This document shows positions 14,884-23,384 of a stretch of 64,000 nt of DNA, piece by piece. Location: positions 1 to 64,000 of the forward strand of contig CAJTFW010000001.1 of NCBI GenBank assembly GCA_910575445.1. The letters run 5' to 3'. Origin of the DNA: Lachnospiraceae bacterium. Its GTDB lineage: Bacteria; Bacillota; Clostridia; Lachnospirales; Lachnospiraceae. The position numbers and the translations under genes are program-made. The notes beneath the pieces were generated by a model, which had not been told where the DNA came from, ran no database searches, and saw only the letters and a list, made by a program, of their open reading frames with translations. Position 1 is the first letter of the stretch. Each line of letters begins with the position of its first letter.

Positions 14884-15774
14884 ATGAATAAGAAATTTAC
14901 CACCTTCATGCTCTGCATTATGTTCACAGCCGGCCTGTCCTTGCTGCTGTATCCATTTATTTCCAATCAATGGAACAATTACCGTCAAAGTCGTCTAATC
15001 ACTACCTATGACACCGCCATCGCCGAACTCGATGCCACAGGCCAGCTAGACTATACCTCCGAGCGCGAAAAAGCGCTAAGCTATAACGAAGCGCTCACCC
15101 CATATATCCTACCCGACTCCTTCTCCAGTGCCCAAGTCCCCGAAGAAGGCAGTGAAGAATACCTCTCCTGCCTCAACCTAACCGGCGACGGCATGATGGG
15201 CTACGTTCAAATCCCCAAGATTAACGTCCGTATTCCCATCTACCATACCACAACGGAAGAAGTCCTGCAAAAAGCCGCAGGCCACCTGGCAGGAAGCTCC
15301 CTTCCCGTAGGAGGAGTTGGCACGCACGCCGTTATCTCCGCTCACCGCGGTCTTCCAAGTGCAGCCCTCTTTACTGACCTTGACAAACTAGAAGAAGGAG
15401 ACCATTTTCTCCTCTCTGTCTTAGACGATACCCTCTGCTACGAAGTCGACCAGATCTCCGTCGTAGAGCCAACCGATACCCATGCACTTGTCGCAGAGGC
15501 AGATGCGGACCTTGTAACACTTCTGACCTGTACGCCTTACGGAGTCAACAGTCACAGACTTCTCGTCCGCGGCCATCGGATTCCCTATGAAGATGTACAA
15601 GACGATATCATCCCGGCGGCTTCCGCTATCTTAGGTGCAAGCCTCCATACCAGCTATCTTCTGTGGGTGCTCGTAGGACTTGGGGTTACCGGAGTCTTTA
15701 TCTTCCTATTATATAGCTACGACAGAAGACAGAAAAAGTCAGGGACAACGATAAAGGAGCAGAACAATCTATGA
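14884..15774 (+). CDS. Class C (pilin-polymerising) sortase
   Basis: A 296-residue membrane transpeptidase. It has an N-terminal membrane segment (about 5-25), a GYVQIPKINVRIPIYH strand region, catalytic His in SAHRGLP (about 154), Cys in TLLTCTPYG (216) and Arg in HRLLVRG, plus a second hydrophobic segment (about 258-280) and basic tail typical of class C. An LPDSF segment may be the active-site lid. AAGGAGAG at 14869-14876 fixes the ATG at 14884; a longer in-frame ORF back to 14734 runs through the repeat and is rejected. The enzyme likely joins pilin subunits cleaved at LPxTG-type motifs. The stop overlaps the next sortase start by four bases. Confidence 0.93.
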   Translation: MNKKFTTFMLCIMFTAGLSLLLYPFISNQWNNYRQSRLITTYDTAIAELDATGQLDYTSEREKALSYNEALTPYILPDSFSSAQVPEEGSEEYLSCLNLTGDGMMGYVQIPKINVRIPIYHTTTEEVLQKAAGHLAGSSLPVGGVGTHAVISAHRGLPSAALFTDLDKLEEGDHFLLSVLDDTLCYEVDQISVVEPTDTHALVAEADADLVTLLTCTPYGVNSHRLLVRGHRIPYEDVQDDIIPAASAILGASLHTSYLLWVLVGLGVTGVFIFLLYSYDRRQKKSGTTIKEQNNL

Positions 15775-16634
15775 AAAGATTATCCACCTTTCTATTCGCC
15801 CTGCTCTTTCTGACTGGTTTTGGTATTCTGTGTTACCCGACCATCTCTGACCAGTGGAACACCTACCGCCAGAGTCGTTTGATTACCAGCTACGAAGAAG
15901 CGGTATCTGATTTAGAACCAGAAGATTATACAAGAGAATGGGAAGCAGCCCGCCAATTTGATAAAAATTTAACAGAAAATAACCTGTATGGAGATGCCTT
16001 TGGCGAAGGAGACAACGCACTGACAGATACCGAATACTGGAACATATTAAATATCTCCGGGGACGGTGTGATGGGCTATCTGTCCATCCCTAAAATAAAT
16101 ATAAAACTCTCCATCTACCATGGAACCGGCGAAGATATCTTACAGACCGGAGCAGGACATCTAAATGGGACGAAGCTGCCGATTGGAGGGGAGAACACCC
16201 ACAGCGTCTTGGCAGCGCACAGAGGCCTGCCAAGTGCAAGGTTATTTACTGATATTGACCAGCTGTATCGCGGGGATTATTTTTATATCCATATATTAGA
16301 TGAGACTCTGGCCTATCAGGTGGATGAAATATTTCCAATGGTAGACAAAGATGACAGTAAGACCTTAGAGGAGGTGCTTCAGATAGAAGAAGGCCGGGAC
16401 TTAGTAACACTCTTTACCTGTACGCCATATGGAGTCAATTCACACAGGCTTTTGGTGCGGGGAAGCAGGGTGCCTTATAACGGCGAAGAAGAGATAGAAA
16501 GCACGCCGGTTGCGACCATGCTTCGTGCAGTGCAGAATTACTATATGCTGTATCTGCTTCTGGGGCTGTCGGTGACACTGCTTGTAATATTGTTGATGAG
16601 ATTTTTATTTGGGAAGGTTCGGAGGAAGGAATGA
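15771..16634 (+). CDS. Second class C sortase
   Basis: A 287-residue paralogue of the preceding sortase, with the same layout: N-terminal membrane segment, GYLSIPKINIKLSIYH, His in AAHRGLP, Cys in TLFTCTPYG, Arg in HRLLVRG, then a C-terminal membrane helix and basic tail. A GDAF segment corresponds to a possible lid. It starts inside the stop of the upstream sortase, and its own end overlaps the next gene by four bases, so the three are translationally coupled. Two class C sortases in one locus often differ in substrate; which handles the LPNSGG and which the LPSTGG pilin cannot be told from sequence. Confidence 0.93.
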   Translation: MKRLSTFLFALLFLTGFGILCYPTISDQWNTYRQSRLITSYEEAVSDLEPEDYTREWEAARQFDKNLTENNLYGDAFGEGDNALTDTEYWNILNISGDGVMGYLSIPKINIKLSIYHGTGEDILQTGAGHLNGTKLPIGGENTHSVLAAHRGLPSARLFTDIDQLYRGDYFYIHILDETLAYQVDEIFPMVDKDDSKTLEEVLQIEEGRDLVTLFTCTPYGVNSHRLLVRGSRVPYNGEEEIESTPVATMLRAVQNYYMLYLLLGLSVTLLVILLMRFLFGKVRRKE

Positions 16635-17701
16635 TGAAGAAAATATCTAGAAAGGCTTATGTTTTCCTGGCATGTGCAGGGTTTGTGTTTCTGATAGCGG
16701 GTGCCAAAAAGGCTTACGGCGCATCAGGGATTGACGTAGAAAAAGAGGACTGCAAGATTACTTTTACGCTGGATGCAGATGAGTTGCACGCTAAAGACCA
16801 GGAAAATCTGGAGCAGACAGCACCGAGTTATCGGGAATACTATACAGAATTATCGCAGGCACTGGATACACAACCGATAAGTGTAGACTTGTATCGAATT
16901 GCTGATGTAGAAATTGATGGAAAATATTCCCTGTTGGCAGCGTACGGCGAGGCTGGTACACTAAGCGGCATAGAGAGTGCAGATGCGAATACCATCGCAG
17001 AGGAGTGGGCGCTATGGGCAGAAGCAGCGGCACAGATTGCGACTTCAGATACGCCGGTACAGACAGCTGTGATAGAAAAAGATGCCAGTGGAAAGGCAAC
17101 AGGAGTCGCAGAAGGGCTTCAGACGGGAATGTATCTTATAAATGTTGAGCCAGTGGAGAGCACAGGCTATACCTACCGTTTTGTTCCATATCTGGTGGCA
17201 CTTCCAACTCACTACGGTGAGGATGGCGAAAGCGATGCGTGGGTCTATGGGGACGGCGATACCCCTGTGTTAGTTGGTTTAAAACCAGAGCGGGAGGACC
17301 GCTATGGAAGTCTGACGATTGAGAAACAACTAACCTCTTACCATGAGACGCTAGAAGGCGCAACCTTTGTCTTTGAGATTCGTGCAGTAAAAGAAGACCG
17401 ACTGGTGTACAGTGATGTCGTGGCACTAAACTTTGATGCGCCGGGAAAGAAAAGTCTAAGTGTGGAAGGGATTCCGGCAGGGGCAGTGGTGACAGTGACA
17501 GAGGTCTACAGCGGCGCCGGATACCAGGCAACCGGCAGTATAAGCCAGGAACAGAGGATAGAGGCAGAGCAGACGATTCGCTTCTCCTTTACAAATGAAT
17601 ATAATGGTCATCTAAACGGGGGAGGCCCTGGAGTGGTGAACCATTTTGTATATGAAAAAGATACCGAGGGCAATGACAACCTGACCTGGGAGAAGCAGTG
17701 A
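16631..17701 (+). CDS. Secreted pilin-like protein without a sorting signal
   Basis: A 356-residue protein with a signal peptide (AYVFLACAGFVFLIAGA to YGA). The N-terminal half resembles FctA-type minor pilins (SVDLYRIADVEIDGKYSLL and later GLQTGMYLINVEP), and the C-terminal half holds a Cna B-like domain beginning SLTIEKQLTSYHETLEGATFVF, seen in sections. It ends NLTWEKQ with no LPxTG motif or membrane helix, so it is either released, held by another subunit, or linked through an internal motif. It overlaps the sortase gene and lies 17 bases before the TasA-like genes, so it belongs to the same operon. Role as minor pilin or base is inferred. Confidence 0.75.
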   Translation: MMKKISRKAYVFLACAGFVFLIAGAKKAYGASGIDVEKEDCKITFTLDADELHAKDQENLEQTAPSYREYYTELSQALDTQPISVDLYRIADVEIDGKYSLLAAYGEAGTLSGIESADANTIAEEWALWAEAAAQIATSDTPVQTAVIEKDASGKATGVAEGLQTGMYLINVEPVESTGYTYRFVPYLVALPTHYGEDGESDAWVYGDGDTPVLVGLKPEREDRYGSLTIEKQLTSYHETLEGATFVFEIRAVKEDRLVYSDVVALNFDAPGKKSLSVEGIPAGAVVTVTEVYSGAGYQATGSISQEQRIEAEQTIRFSFTNEYNGHLNGGGPGVVNHFVYEKDTEGNDNLTWEKQ

Positions 17702-17718
17702 GAAGGGGGTGAAAGCGG

Positions 17719-18288
17719 ATGAAGTGGGATAAGAGAAAAAAGAGTTTGTGGAACTATCTAAAGGAGAACCGCCAGATAAGACAGTCTCTGCTTTTGGCAG
17801 CTTTTGCCCTTGTGCTGACAGTCTGTGCATCGGCGAAGACCGCAATGGCGTATTTTACAACGTATGCATCGGCAGGCGGAAGAGCGCAGATTAGCCTGGG
17901 ATTTACCAGGACAGAGACCGAAGATACGGTGTCAGACTGGACCAAACATATCGCAGTAGCCAACAGCGGGGAGCAGGAATGTTATGCCCGCGTAAAGGTG
18001 TTGGTGGGAGAACAGTATAAGGACAGTCTTCTGTATACAGCGGAAGATGGCTGGAGGCTTGAAGATACGGACGGTTATTGGTATTACAACAAGATATTGG
18101 CGCCGCAGGAGAAGACAAGTGAGCTTTTGGTGAAGTTAGAGCGGAGCATGTTGTCCGGGATGACACAGGCAGAAGAACAGAAGGTCTTTAACGTGATTGT
18201 GGTACCAGAGTATACAGCGGTGCTGTATGATGAAGACGGGAATCCATATGCAGACTGGAGTCTTACCGTGGCAGGGGAGGTTGAGTGA
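17719..18288 (+). CDS. TasA/CalY-like secreted protein, first copy
   Basis: A 189-residue protein starting with a charged region and a hydrophobic segment that ends AKTAMAYFTTYAS. The A-x-A-YFT junction is typical of substrates of SipW-type signal peptidases in the TasA/camelysin family. The mature part has the family's beta-sandwich-like pattern, including the VANSGEQECYARVKVLV stretch (compare NxGxxxAYVRV). A SipW-type peptidase is encoded two genes downstream. It probably forms an extracellular fibre or surface component. GGGGGTGAAAG before the start acts as ribosome binding site; the stop overlaps the next start. Confidence 0.72.
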   Translation: MKWDKRKKSLWNYLKENRQIRQSLLLAAFALVLTVCASAKTAMAYFTTYASAGGRAQISLGFTRTETEDTVSDWTKHIAVANSGEQECYARVKVLVGEQYKDSLLYTAEDGWRLEDTDGYWYYNKILAPQEKTSELLVKLERSMLSGMTQAEEQKVFNVIVVPEYTAVLYDEDGNPYADWSLTVAGEVE

Positions 18289-19043
18289 TGAGGACGAAAA
18301 AGAGAGTGCTTTGGCCAGTTCTTCTGTTGGGGTTGTCGGTGGTGTTATTGCTGCTTAGTGCAGTGGGAAGTGCGAGAGCAGCGCTGACCTATTACAGTGA
18401 GAATTATGCGATGGAAGTTACCGTGTCAAGTATTGGTGTGACACTGGTTGAGAATGGAGAGGATGTCAGTTATCGCAATTATATTGAGGATGACTGGAGT
18501 GATTCGGGATCGGGAGAGCTTCTTTTAGGGCTTCTTGAAGAGACGAATGGAAAATTGATACCTGGGAGAAACTATCAGGAGGCAATCGCAGTGAAGAACA
18601 GCGGAGCGATTGACAGTTATGTAAGGGTGATTCTCTATCGAAGCTGGCAGGATGCCAAAGGAGAAAAAGATACCGAGTTGTCGCCGGAACTGATTGATAT
18701 GGGACTGTCAGATGGAAATGGATGGGTGATAGATGCCAAGGCTTCGACCCCAGAGCGTATGGTACTTTACTATACCAAGGTGTTGCCAGTGGGAGCAAGT
18801 ACACCAACACTTTGTGAGACGCTTCGAATACATCCTGATATTTTCCAGAAAGTGACAGAGGAGAGGACACCGGTAGAAGGCGGAGAGAAGATTACAGCAA
18901 CCTATCAGTATGACGGGTATTTTATGAGCTTAGAAGCAGAGGTGGATGCAGTGCAGACACACAGTGGGAGAGAAGCGATAAAAAGTGCCTGGGGTGTGGA
19001 TGTGGTGATTGCTGAGGATGGAACATTGACACTTGCACAGTAA
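18285..19043 (+). CDS. TasA/CalY-like secreted protein, second copy
   Basis: A 252-residue protein with N-terminal hydrophobic stretch (PVLLLGLSVVLLLLSAVGSARAA) followed by LTYYSENYAMEVTVSS, again the arrangement of SipW-processed proteins. An IAVKNSGAIDSYVRVILYRSW segment parallels the corresponding region of the upstream gene (IAVANSGEQECYARVKV), so the two are likely distant paralogues. No sorting motif is present. It overlaps the upstream gene by four bases and precedes the signal peptidase gene. Function as fibre or accessory subunit is inferred from neighbours. Confidence 0.7.
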   Translation: MMRTKKRVLWPVLLLGLSVVLLLLSAVGSARAALTYYSENYAMEVTVSSIGVTLVENGEDVSYRNYIEDDWSDSGSGELLLGLLEETNGKLIPGRNYQEAIAVKNSGAIDSYVRVILYRSWQDAKGEKDTELSPELIDMGLSDGNGWVIDAKASTPERMVLYYTKVLPVGASTPTLCETLRIHPDIFQKVTEERTPVEGGEKITATYQYDGYFMSLEAEVDAVQTHSGREAIKSAWGVDVVIAEDGTLTLAQ

Positions 19044-19122
19044 GTGCCACTATATCAGAAGAAATCATAAGACAGGTGATAAAACATATGAGACATCAGG
19101 GAAATGGCAGGAGGTATCACAG

Positions 19123-19668
19123 GTGAGAAAGCGCACCGTTAAGGAAAATAAAACAGGATGCTTTCTGGCAGCGAAAGGGATGCAGGTACTTGGAACAGGG
19201 CTTTTGATAGCACTGGTGCTTGTGTGTCTGCCACTGACGCTTCCTAGGATGTTTGGGTATCATATCTATTCGGTCATCAGTGGAAGCATGGAGCCGGAGA
19301 TTCCGGTGGGAAGTCTTCTCTATATAAAAGAGACAGAGCCAGAAGGAATGGAAGAAGGCGAAGTGATAGCCTTCTATGGAATGGCGGATGCGGGAGCGAT
19401 TATTACACATAGGGTTGTGGAGAATCGAGTGGTAATGGGAGAGTTGATTACCAAAGGGGATGCAAATGAAAAAGAGGATATAAGGCCAGTTCCTTATGGA
19501 AATGTAATTGGAACGGTGGTAAGAACCATACCAGGCGCCGGAAGCATCGCAGAGATGGTGACAAGTGCAAGAGGGAAATGGTTAGCAGCAGGCTCTGTGG
19601 GGCTGGCGGTGGTATTGCAGATGATGGGCGGATGGCTTGGGAGGCAAAGAGGAGGTAGTGCAAGATGA
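19123..19668 (+). CDS. sipW: SipW-type (archaeal/ER-like) signal peptidase I
   Basis: A 181-residue membrane protease. It has an N-terminal helix (about 22-45), the catalytic Ser motif SGSMEP within YSVISGSMEPEI, a region with TKGDANEKED carrying the conserved GD(A/S)N, His in ITHRVVE as in SipW-type enzymes that use His rather than Lys, and a C-terminal helix. It should cleave the two TasA-like proteins just upstream. A perfect AGGAGGT at 19109-19115 places the start at GTG 19123; the longer in-frame ORF beginning at 19033 would overlap the upstream gene and lacks a ribosome binding site. It overlaps the next gene by four bases. Confidence 0.87.
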   Translation: MRKRTVKENKTGCFLAAKGMQVLGTGLLIALVLVCLPLTLPRMFGYHIYSVISGSMEPEIPVGSLLYIKETEPEGMEEGEVIAFYGMADAGAIITHRVVENRVVMGELITKGDANEKEDIRPVPYGNVIGTVVRTIPGAGSIAEMVTSARGKWLAAGSVGLAVVLQMMGGWLGRQRGGSAR

Positions 19669-20471
19669 GAAAGAAGTCTGTAGGGATTGGACTGCTGGCA
19701 CTGTTTTTGTTGGGAAATACAGGGATAGTGCAGGCGGAGGAGTATACAGGGAATCCTGGATGGAAAGTGGAGTTTACGGGGAAGGAGATGGTCAGTAATT
19801 TTTCTTCTTCGGATATCTCGGAGGCGGTGTATGCCTTACAGCCAGGAGACCAGGTAACGATTCAGCTGGCACTTCGCAATGGAAGTCAGAAAGAGGTAGA
19901 CTGGTATATGACCAATCAGGTCTTATCCAGCCTGGAGGATAGTTCAGAGGCAGCCAGAGGTGGAGCGTATGCCTATCAGTTGGCTTATACGGATGGAACA
20001 GGAGCCGTAACAACTCTGTACAGCAGTGAAAACGTAGGTGGAGAGAAAGATACAAAGGCAGGGCTTGGACTTCGGGAGGTCGATGGTCTAGAGGACTATG
20101 TACAGTTAGACCGGATGGCATCTGGAGAAGAAGGCACGGTGGAGCTTATGGTGGCGTTAGATGGTGAGACACAAGGCAATGGCTATCAGAATACGCTGGC
20201 AGACCTGCGGATGAACTTTGCAGTGGAGCCAGGGAGAACATCTGGCGGCGGTTCGGGGGGCTCTGGTGGGTCGGATGACGATGGTGGTTCCTCGGGTGGA
20301 GAGACACCGACTGCTACACCAGGAACCCTGTATACCACAAGTCCGGTGCAGACAGGAGATACAAGCCATCTGATGCTTTGGTCGTTTGTGGCGCTGGTAA
20401 GTGGGATATTGTTGTTATTTGTGGCAATTCGTGGATTTCGTAAGGATAGAGGAGGAGAGGGACATGAGTAG
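19665..20471 (+). CDS. Surface protein with C-terminal anchor and Gly/Ser-rich stalk
   Basis: A 268-residue protein with a signal peptide (IGLLALFLLGNTGIVQA), a globular domain of about 170 residues with no family I recognise (contains LQPGDQVTIQLALRNGS, resembling the TasA-type VxPGxxxxxxxxxxN pattern), a linker rich in Gly, Ser and Asp (about 195-220), then PVQTGDTS, a membrane helix and a basic tail (RGFRKDR). PVQTGD could be a divergent sorting motif or just the junction to a membrane anchor. It overlaps both neighbours, so it is part of the SipW sub-operon. Confidence 0.7.
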   Translation: MRKKSVGIGLLALFLLGNTGIVQAEEYTGNPGWKVEFTGKEMVSNFSSSDISEAVYALQPGDQVTIQLALRNGSQKEVDWYMTNQVLSSLEDSSEAARGGAYAYQLAYTDGTGAVTTLYSSENVGGEKDTKAGLGLREVDGLEDYVQLDRMASGEEGTVELMVALDGETQGNGYQNTLADLRMNFAVEPGRTSGGGSGGSGGSDDDGGSSGGETPTATPGTLYTTSPVQTGDTSHLMLWSFVALVSGILLLFVAIRGFRKDRGGEGHE

Positions 20472-21546
20472 AATCCGCAGATGGTTTGTGGGACTTTTGG
20501 TACTGTGCCTGATGCTTCCGATGGGTCTGTTAGAGGCACAGGCAGAGCAGTATACCTATACCGTTACCTTTTATCCTGGAAATCATGGAAGCTTTCAGGG
20601 ACTTTCACAGGTATCCGTGGACAACAGTAAGTCAGGGTCTTCTTATCAGGTCAGCGGAGGTGGTTCTGCGATTACGGTGAGCGGACTTTGCAAGGAAGAT
20701 GTGGTAAGCTTTGACGCGGCGATGGAGGGGGCTTTAGCACTCTCGAATGACAGCAAGTATTATGTAAAAGGAATTCGTCAAAGTGGACGGGATAACAGTA
20801 CCGTAGACACATCTGCTTTTCGGGTGAATCGGGACCAGGATTATGTGGTGGCATATGGGATTCGTGGAAATCTGACTTCGTATGTGGTGCATTATCAGGA
20901 TGCTTCAGGACGTACCCTTGCACCAAGCAAGACCAGCTATGGAAATGTAGGAGACCGGCCGGTAATTGCTTTTGTCTATATAGAAGGATATCAGCCACAG
21001 GCTTATAATTTAACCAAGACGCTAAGTGAAAATACCGCAGAAAATGTATTTACCTTTGTATATACAAAAGTAAGAGGAACTACTGGAAGTGGCGGCAGTG
21101 GGACAACAGGAGAAGCAACAGGTGGTACCGGACAGACGCCAGAAGGTACAACAGAAGCGACGCCAGATGGCACAGCGAATGCAGGTACAGGAGTTACTGG
21201 AGGTACAGGAGCAGCTGGTGGCGTAGGTGGAGCCACAGAAGGTACAGCACTTGATGGACAGACACCAGGTGAGGGTGGCCTGTTGGAAGGAGCGGAACAG
21301 ACAGCACCAGCAGAAGATAATGCACAGGCGTTAGAAGAACCAAGAGAGATTGTCGACCTGGACGATGAAGAAACACCACTGGGAAACTTTGAGCAAGAGG
21401 GAAATAGCGGTGTGCGTTCACCTTTTGGGATGCCGATTGCTGTATGGATAGCACTTCTTCTTGCAATCGTTGTGGTGACGGGCGTATTGGTTCGTCAGCG
21501 GATGGTGCAGGCTAAGAGAAGGAAAAAAGAAGATTCACAGGAATAA
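20464..21546 (+). CDS. Membrane-anchored surface protein with a MucBP-like domain
   Basis: A 360-residue protein with a signal peptide (WFVGLLVLCLMLPMGLLEAQA), an N-terminal domain with YTVTFYPGNHGSFQG, a MucBP-like domain (about 138-200, with VVHYQDASGRTLAPS and VGDRPVIAFVYIEGYQ), a long Thr/Gly-rich spacer (about 205-300), an acidic segment VDLDDEETPLGN, a membrane helix (about 325-345) and a very basic tail. No LPxTG is seen, though the DDEETPLGN segment resembles end regions of other Clostridia surface proteins. AGGAGGAG just before 20464 sets the start; the in-frame ORF extends to 20401 but lies inside the previous gene. Confidence 0.75.
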   Translation: MSRIRRWFVGLLVLCLMLPMGLLEAQAEQYTYTVTFYPGNHGSFQGLSQVSVDNSKSGSSYQVSGGGSAITVSGLCKEDVVSFDAAMEGALALSNDSKYYVKGIRQSGRDNSTVDTSAFRVNRDQDYVVAYGIRGNLTSYVVHYQDASGRTLAPSKTSYGNVGDRPVIAFVYIEGYQPQAYNLTKTLSENTAENVFTFVYTKVRGTTGSGGSGTTGEATGGTGQTPEGTTEATPDGTANAGTGVTGGTGAAGGVGGATEGTALDGQTPGEGGLLEGAEQTAPAEDNAQALEEPREIVDLDDEETPLGNFEQEGNSGVRSPFGMPIAVWIALLLAIVVVTGVLVRQRMVQAKRRKKEDSQE

Positions 21547-21561
21547 GAAAGATATAAGGCC

Positions 21562-21588
21562 GGGTCTGCCGCAAATTGCGGCAGACCC
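21562..21588 (+). terminator. Stem-loop at the end of the surface protein operon
   Basis: GGGTCTGCCGCAA (21562-21574) and TTGCGGCAGACCC (21576-21588) form a very stable hairpin with 13-base arms around a single base. A weak T-rich stretch (GGTTTTAGG) begins nine bases after the stem, so it is an imperfect intrinsic terminator or an mRNA end-protection element between the surface genes and the regulator. Confidence 0.5.
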
Positions 21589-21639
21589 TAGCATAGGTTT
21601 TAGGGGATTTAAGAGGATATCACAGGAGACGGGATGTGA

Positions 21640-22875
21640 ATGGGTAGCATGAGGGGAAAAACAAAGAAAAATACGCTGTATGTGCAGATGTTCGGCGGAT
21701 TTTCTCTGTCTTATGAAGGAAAACTGATTACAGGAGGCGTAAAATCCAGAGAATCGCAGTTTGTGTATCTGATGCAGATTTTGCTGCATGAGAGGGTGGA
21801 CGGGGTGAGTAGAGACCGGTTAGAGGCGGTCTTGTTTGAAGACCGGGATATTGGGGATATTCACCATGCGACGCGAAGTGTTATCTATAATGCAAAGAAA
21901 AAGCTGAGGAATGCGGGGTTGCCGGAGGCAAATTATATTGTACAAAAAGATGGTGTGTACTATTGGACAGACGAAGTGCCGGTGGTGGAGGATGCCAGAG
22001 AATTTGAACGACTCTACCTGGAGGCAGAAGAGACACAGGACTTAAAAGGGAGACTAAAACGTTATCTGGATGCGTGCTATTGCTACAAGGGGGAATTTCT
22101 GCCGGCACATGCCGGGATTCTCTGGGTGGCGCAGGAGGCGAAGAAGTATCGGGGGATGTTCTGTGCCTGTATGGATAAGGCAGTGTGGCTTTTAAGAGCG
22201 AGTGAGAATTACGGAGAGATGGAAGCATTAGGACTCTACGCAGCAAAGATAAGTCCTATGTCAGATTGGGAGACGGTGACGATGGAGGCGCTGGTGTCGA
22301 TGAAGCGCTATGCGGATGCCAGAAAATTTTATGATGACACTGTGGAGTTATATTTTCAGGAACAGGGACTTCGGCCATCGAGACAAATGATGGAATTGGT
22401 ACATAAGTTAGGCACACAGTTAGAGCATCAAAGGGGTGCGCTAAATGATATACAAAAGAGGCTTTCGGAAGAGAATCAGGAAAATGCAGGAGGATATCTG
22501 TGTTCTTATCCGGTCTTTCAGGGCATCTACCATATGGTAGAACGGATGATGGGACGTGGTGGGCAGTCAGTCTATCTGATGCTCTGTATGGTGATGGATG
22601 GCAGAGGAAAGTTGATTGAAGATGAGCTGGTATTAGAAGAGCTGACAGAGTATCTAGGAGAAGCGATTCTAACTTCTGTCAGAAGAAGCGATGCACTATG
22701 TCGCTATGGCAATGGGCAATATCTGGTACTGCTGGTCAACACGGTGTTAGAGGACTGTCAGATTATTCAGGAGCGAATCAATACCCACTTTGCAGCAAGG
22801 AGACGGCGAACAGAGATACAGTATTATATAAACAGTGTTATCTGTTCTCCAGACAGAGGGAAAAAACTCTCTTAG
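21640..22875 (+). CDS. BTAD (SARP-like) transcriptional regulator with degenerate GGDEF-like C-terminus
   Basis: A 411-residue protein. Residues about 12-105 form an OmpR-type winged helix (YVQMFGGFSLSYEG...SRESQFVYLMQILL...LEAVLFED...ARSVIYNAKKKL pattern), followed by a bacterial transcriptional activation (BTAD) helical repeat domain (about 115-265, containing EFERLYLEAEE and PSRQMMELVHKL). The remaining 120 residues resemble a GGDEF domain: SVRRSDALCRYGNGQYLVLLVNT aligns in style with the RxSDxxxRYGGDEFxxLL signature (shown here in part), but GGDEF itself is replaced by GNGQY, so no cyclase activity is expected. Placed right after the surface operon, it likely controls it. AGGAG at 21624-21628 suits the ATG at 21640. 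Confidence 0.8.
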   Translation: MGSMRGKTKKNTLYVQMFGGFSLSYEGKLITGGVKSRESQFVYLMQILLHERVDGVSRDRLEAVLFEDRDIGDIHHATRSVIYNAKKKLRNAGLPEANYIVQKDGVYYWTDEVPVVEDAREFERLYLEAEETQDLKGRLKRYLDACYCYKGEFLPAHAGILWVAQEAKKYRGMFCACMDKAVWLLRASENYGEMEALGLYAAKISPMSDWETVTMEALVSMKRYADARKFYDDTVELYFQEQGLRPSRQMMELVHKLGTQLEHQRGALNDIQKRLSEENQENAGGYLCSYPVFQGIYHMVERMMGRGGQSVYLMLCMVMDGRGKLIEDELVLEELTEYLGEAILTSVRRSDALCRYGNGQYLVLLVNTVLEDCQIIQERINTHFAARRRRTEIQYYINSVICSPDRGKKLS

Positions 22876-22891
22876 AAAAAGGACTTAGGAT

Positions 22892-23377
22892 ATGGAAAAA
22901 TCACAATGGTATCTGGGGGTACCAAATGGAGTGGTATTGTGTGTGGACAATTTGTCAGAAAACAGGGAGATTGTGGGACGGCTTTACCATGCATACAGTC
23001 GGGAAATGCTGCCATTTTCCAATATAGATGAGGTCTTGTTCTGTATGGAACAGTTGTATGATGGGCTTAAGTTTCCCTACCCCACGACCAATACACGTTC
23101 TTTTTTTACAAAGTCGTCAAGGAACTATTTGAGACAGGAGAGAATAAAAATCATGAAAGATGAAGAATTGTTAAGCCAACATGGAGATTTAGGAAGTTTT
23201 ATCATTCGGGTACAGCATCGCCAAAATAGCAGCTGGCAAGGCAGAATTACCTGGATGGAGCAGGATAAGACCTTGTATTTTCGTTCTATCTGGGAAATGA
23301 TCAAGCTGATTGCAAGTGCAGTGGAGACAACAGAAGCCAAACAGGAGACTTCCTGGTTTGAAGAAAAGAAAGGATAG
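22892..23377 (+). CDS. Hypothetical protein; C-terminal domain shared with the next gene
   Basis: A 161-residue protein of no family I recognise. Residues 1-85 are a separate domain (starts EKSQWYLGVPNGVVLCVDNL). Residues about 95-155 match the whole of the following 69-residue protein in pattern: GxFxxxxxxRQxxxWQGxxTWxExxKTxxFRSxxEx(I/L)(K/R)L. No signal peptide or membrane segment. It follows the BTAD regulator by 16 bases and probably shares its transcript. Confidence 0.7.
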   Translation: MEKSQWYLGVPNGVVLCVDNLSENREIVGRLYHAYSREMLPFSNIDEVLFCMEQLYDGLKFPYPTTNTRSFFTKSSRNYLRQERIKIMKDEELLSQHGDLGSFIIRVQHRQNSSWQGRITWMEQDKTLYFRSIWEMIKLIASAVETTEAKQETSWFEEKKG

Positions 23378-23384
23378 AGACTAG

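Noticed and set aside
14567-14988. Several overlapping ORFs on both strands across the GC-rich repeat
   Set aside because: They exist because the repeat lacks stop codons; no ribosome binding sites, Arg/Cys-rich products, and the real sortase start at 14884 has a good ribosome binding site.
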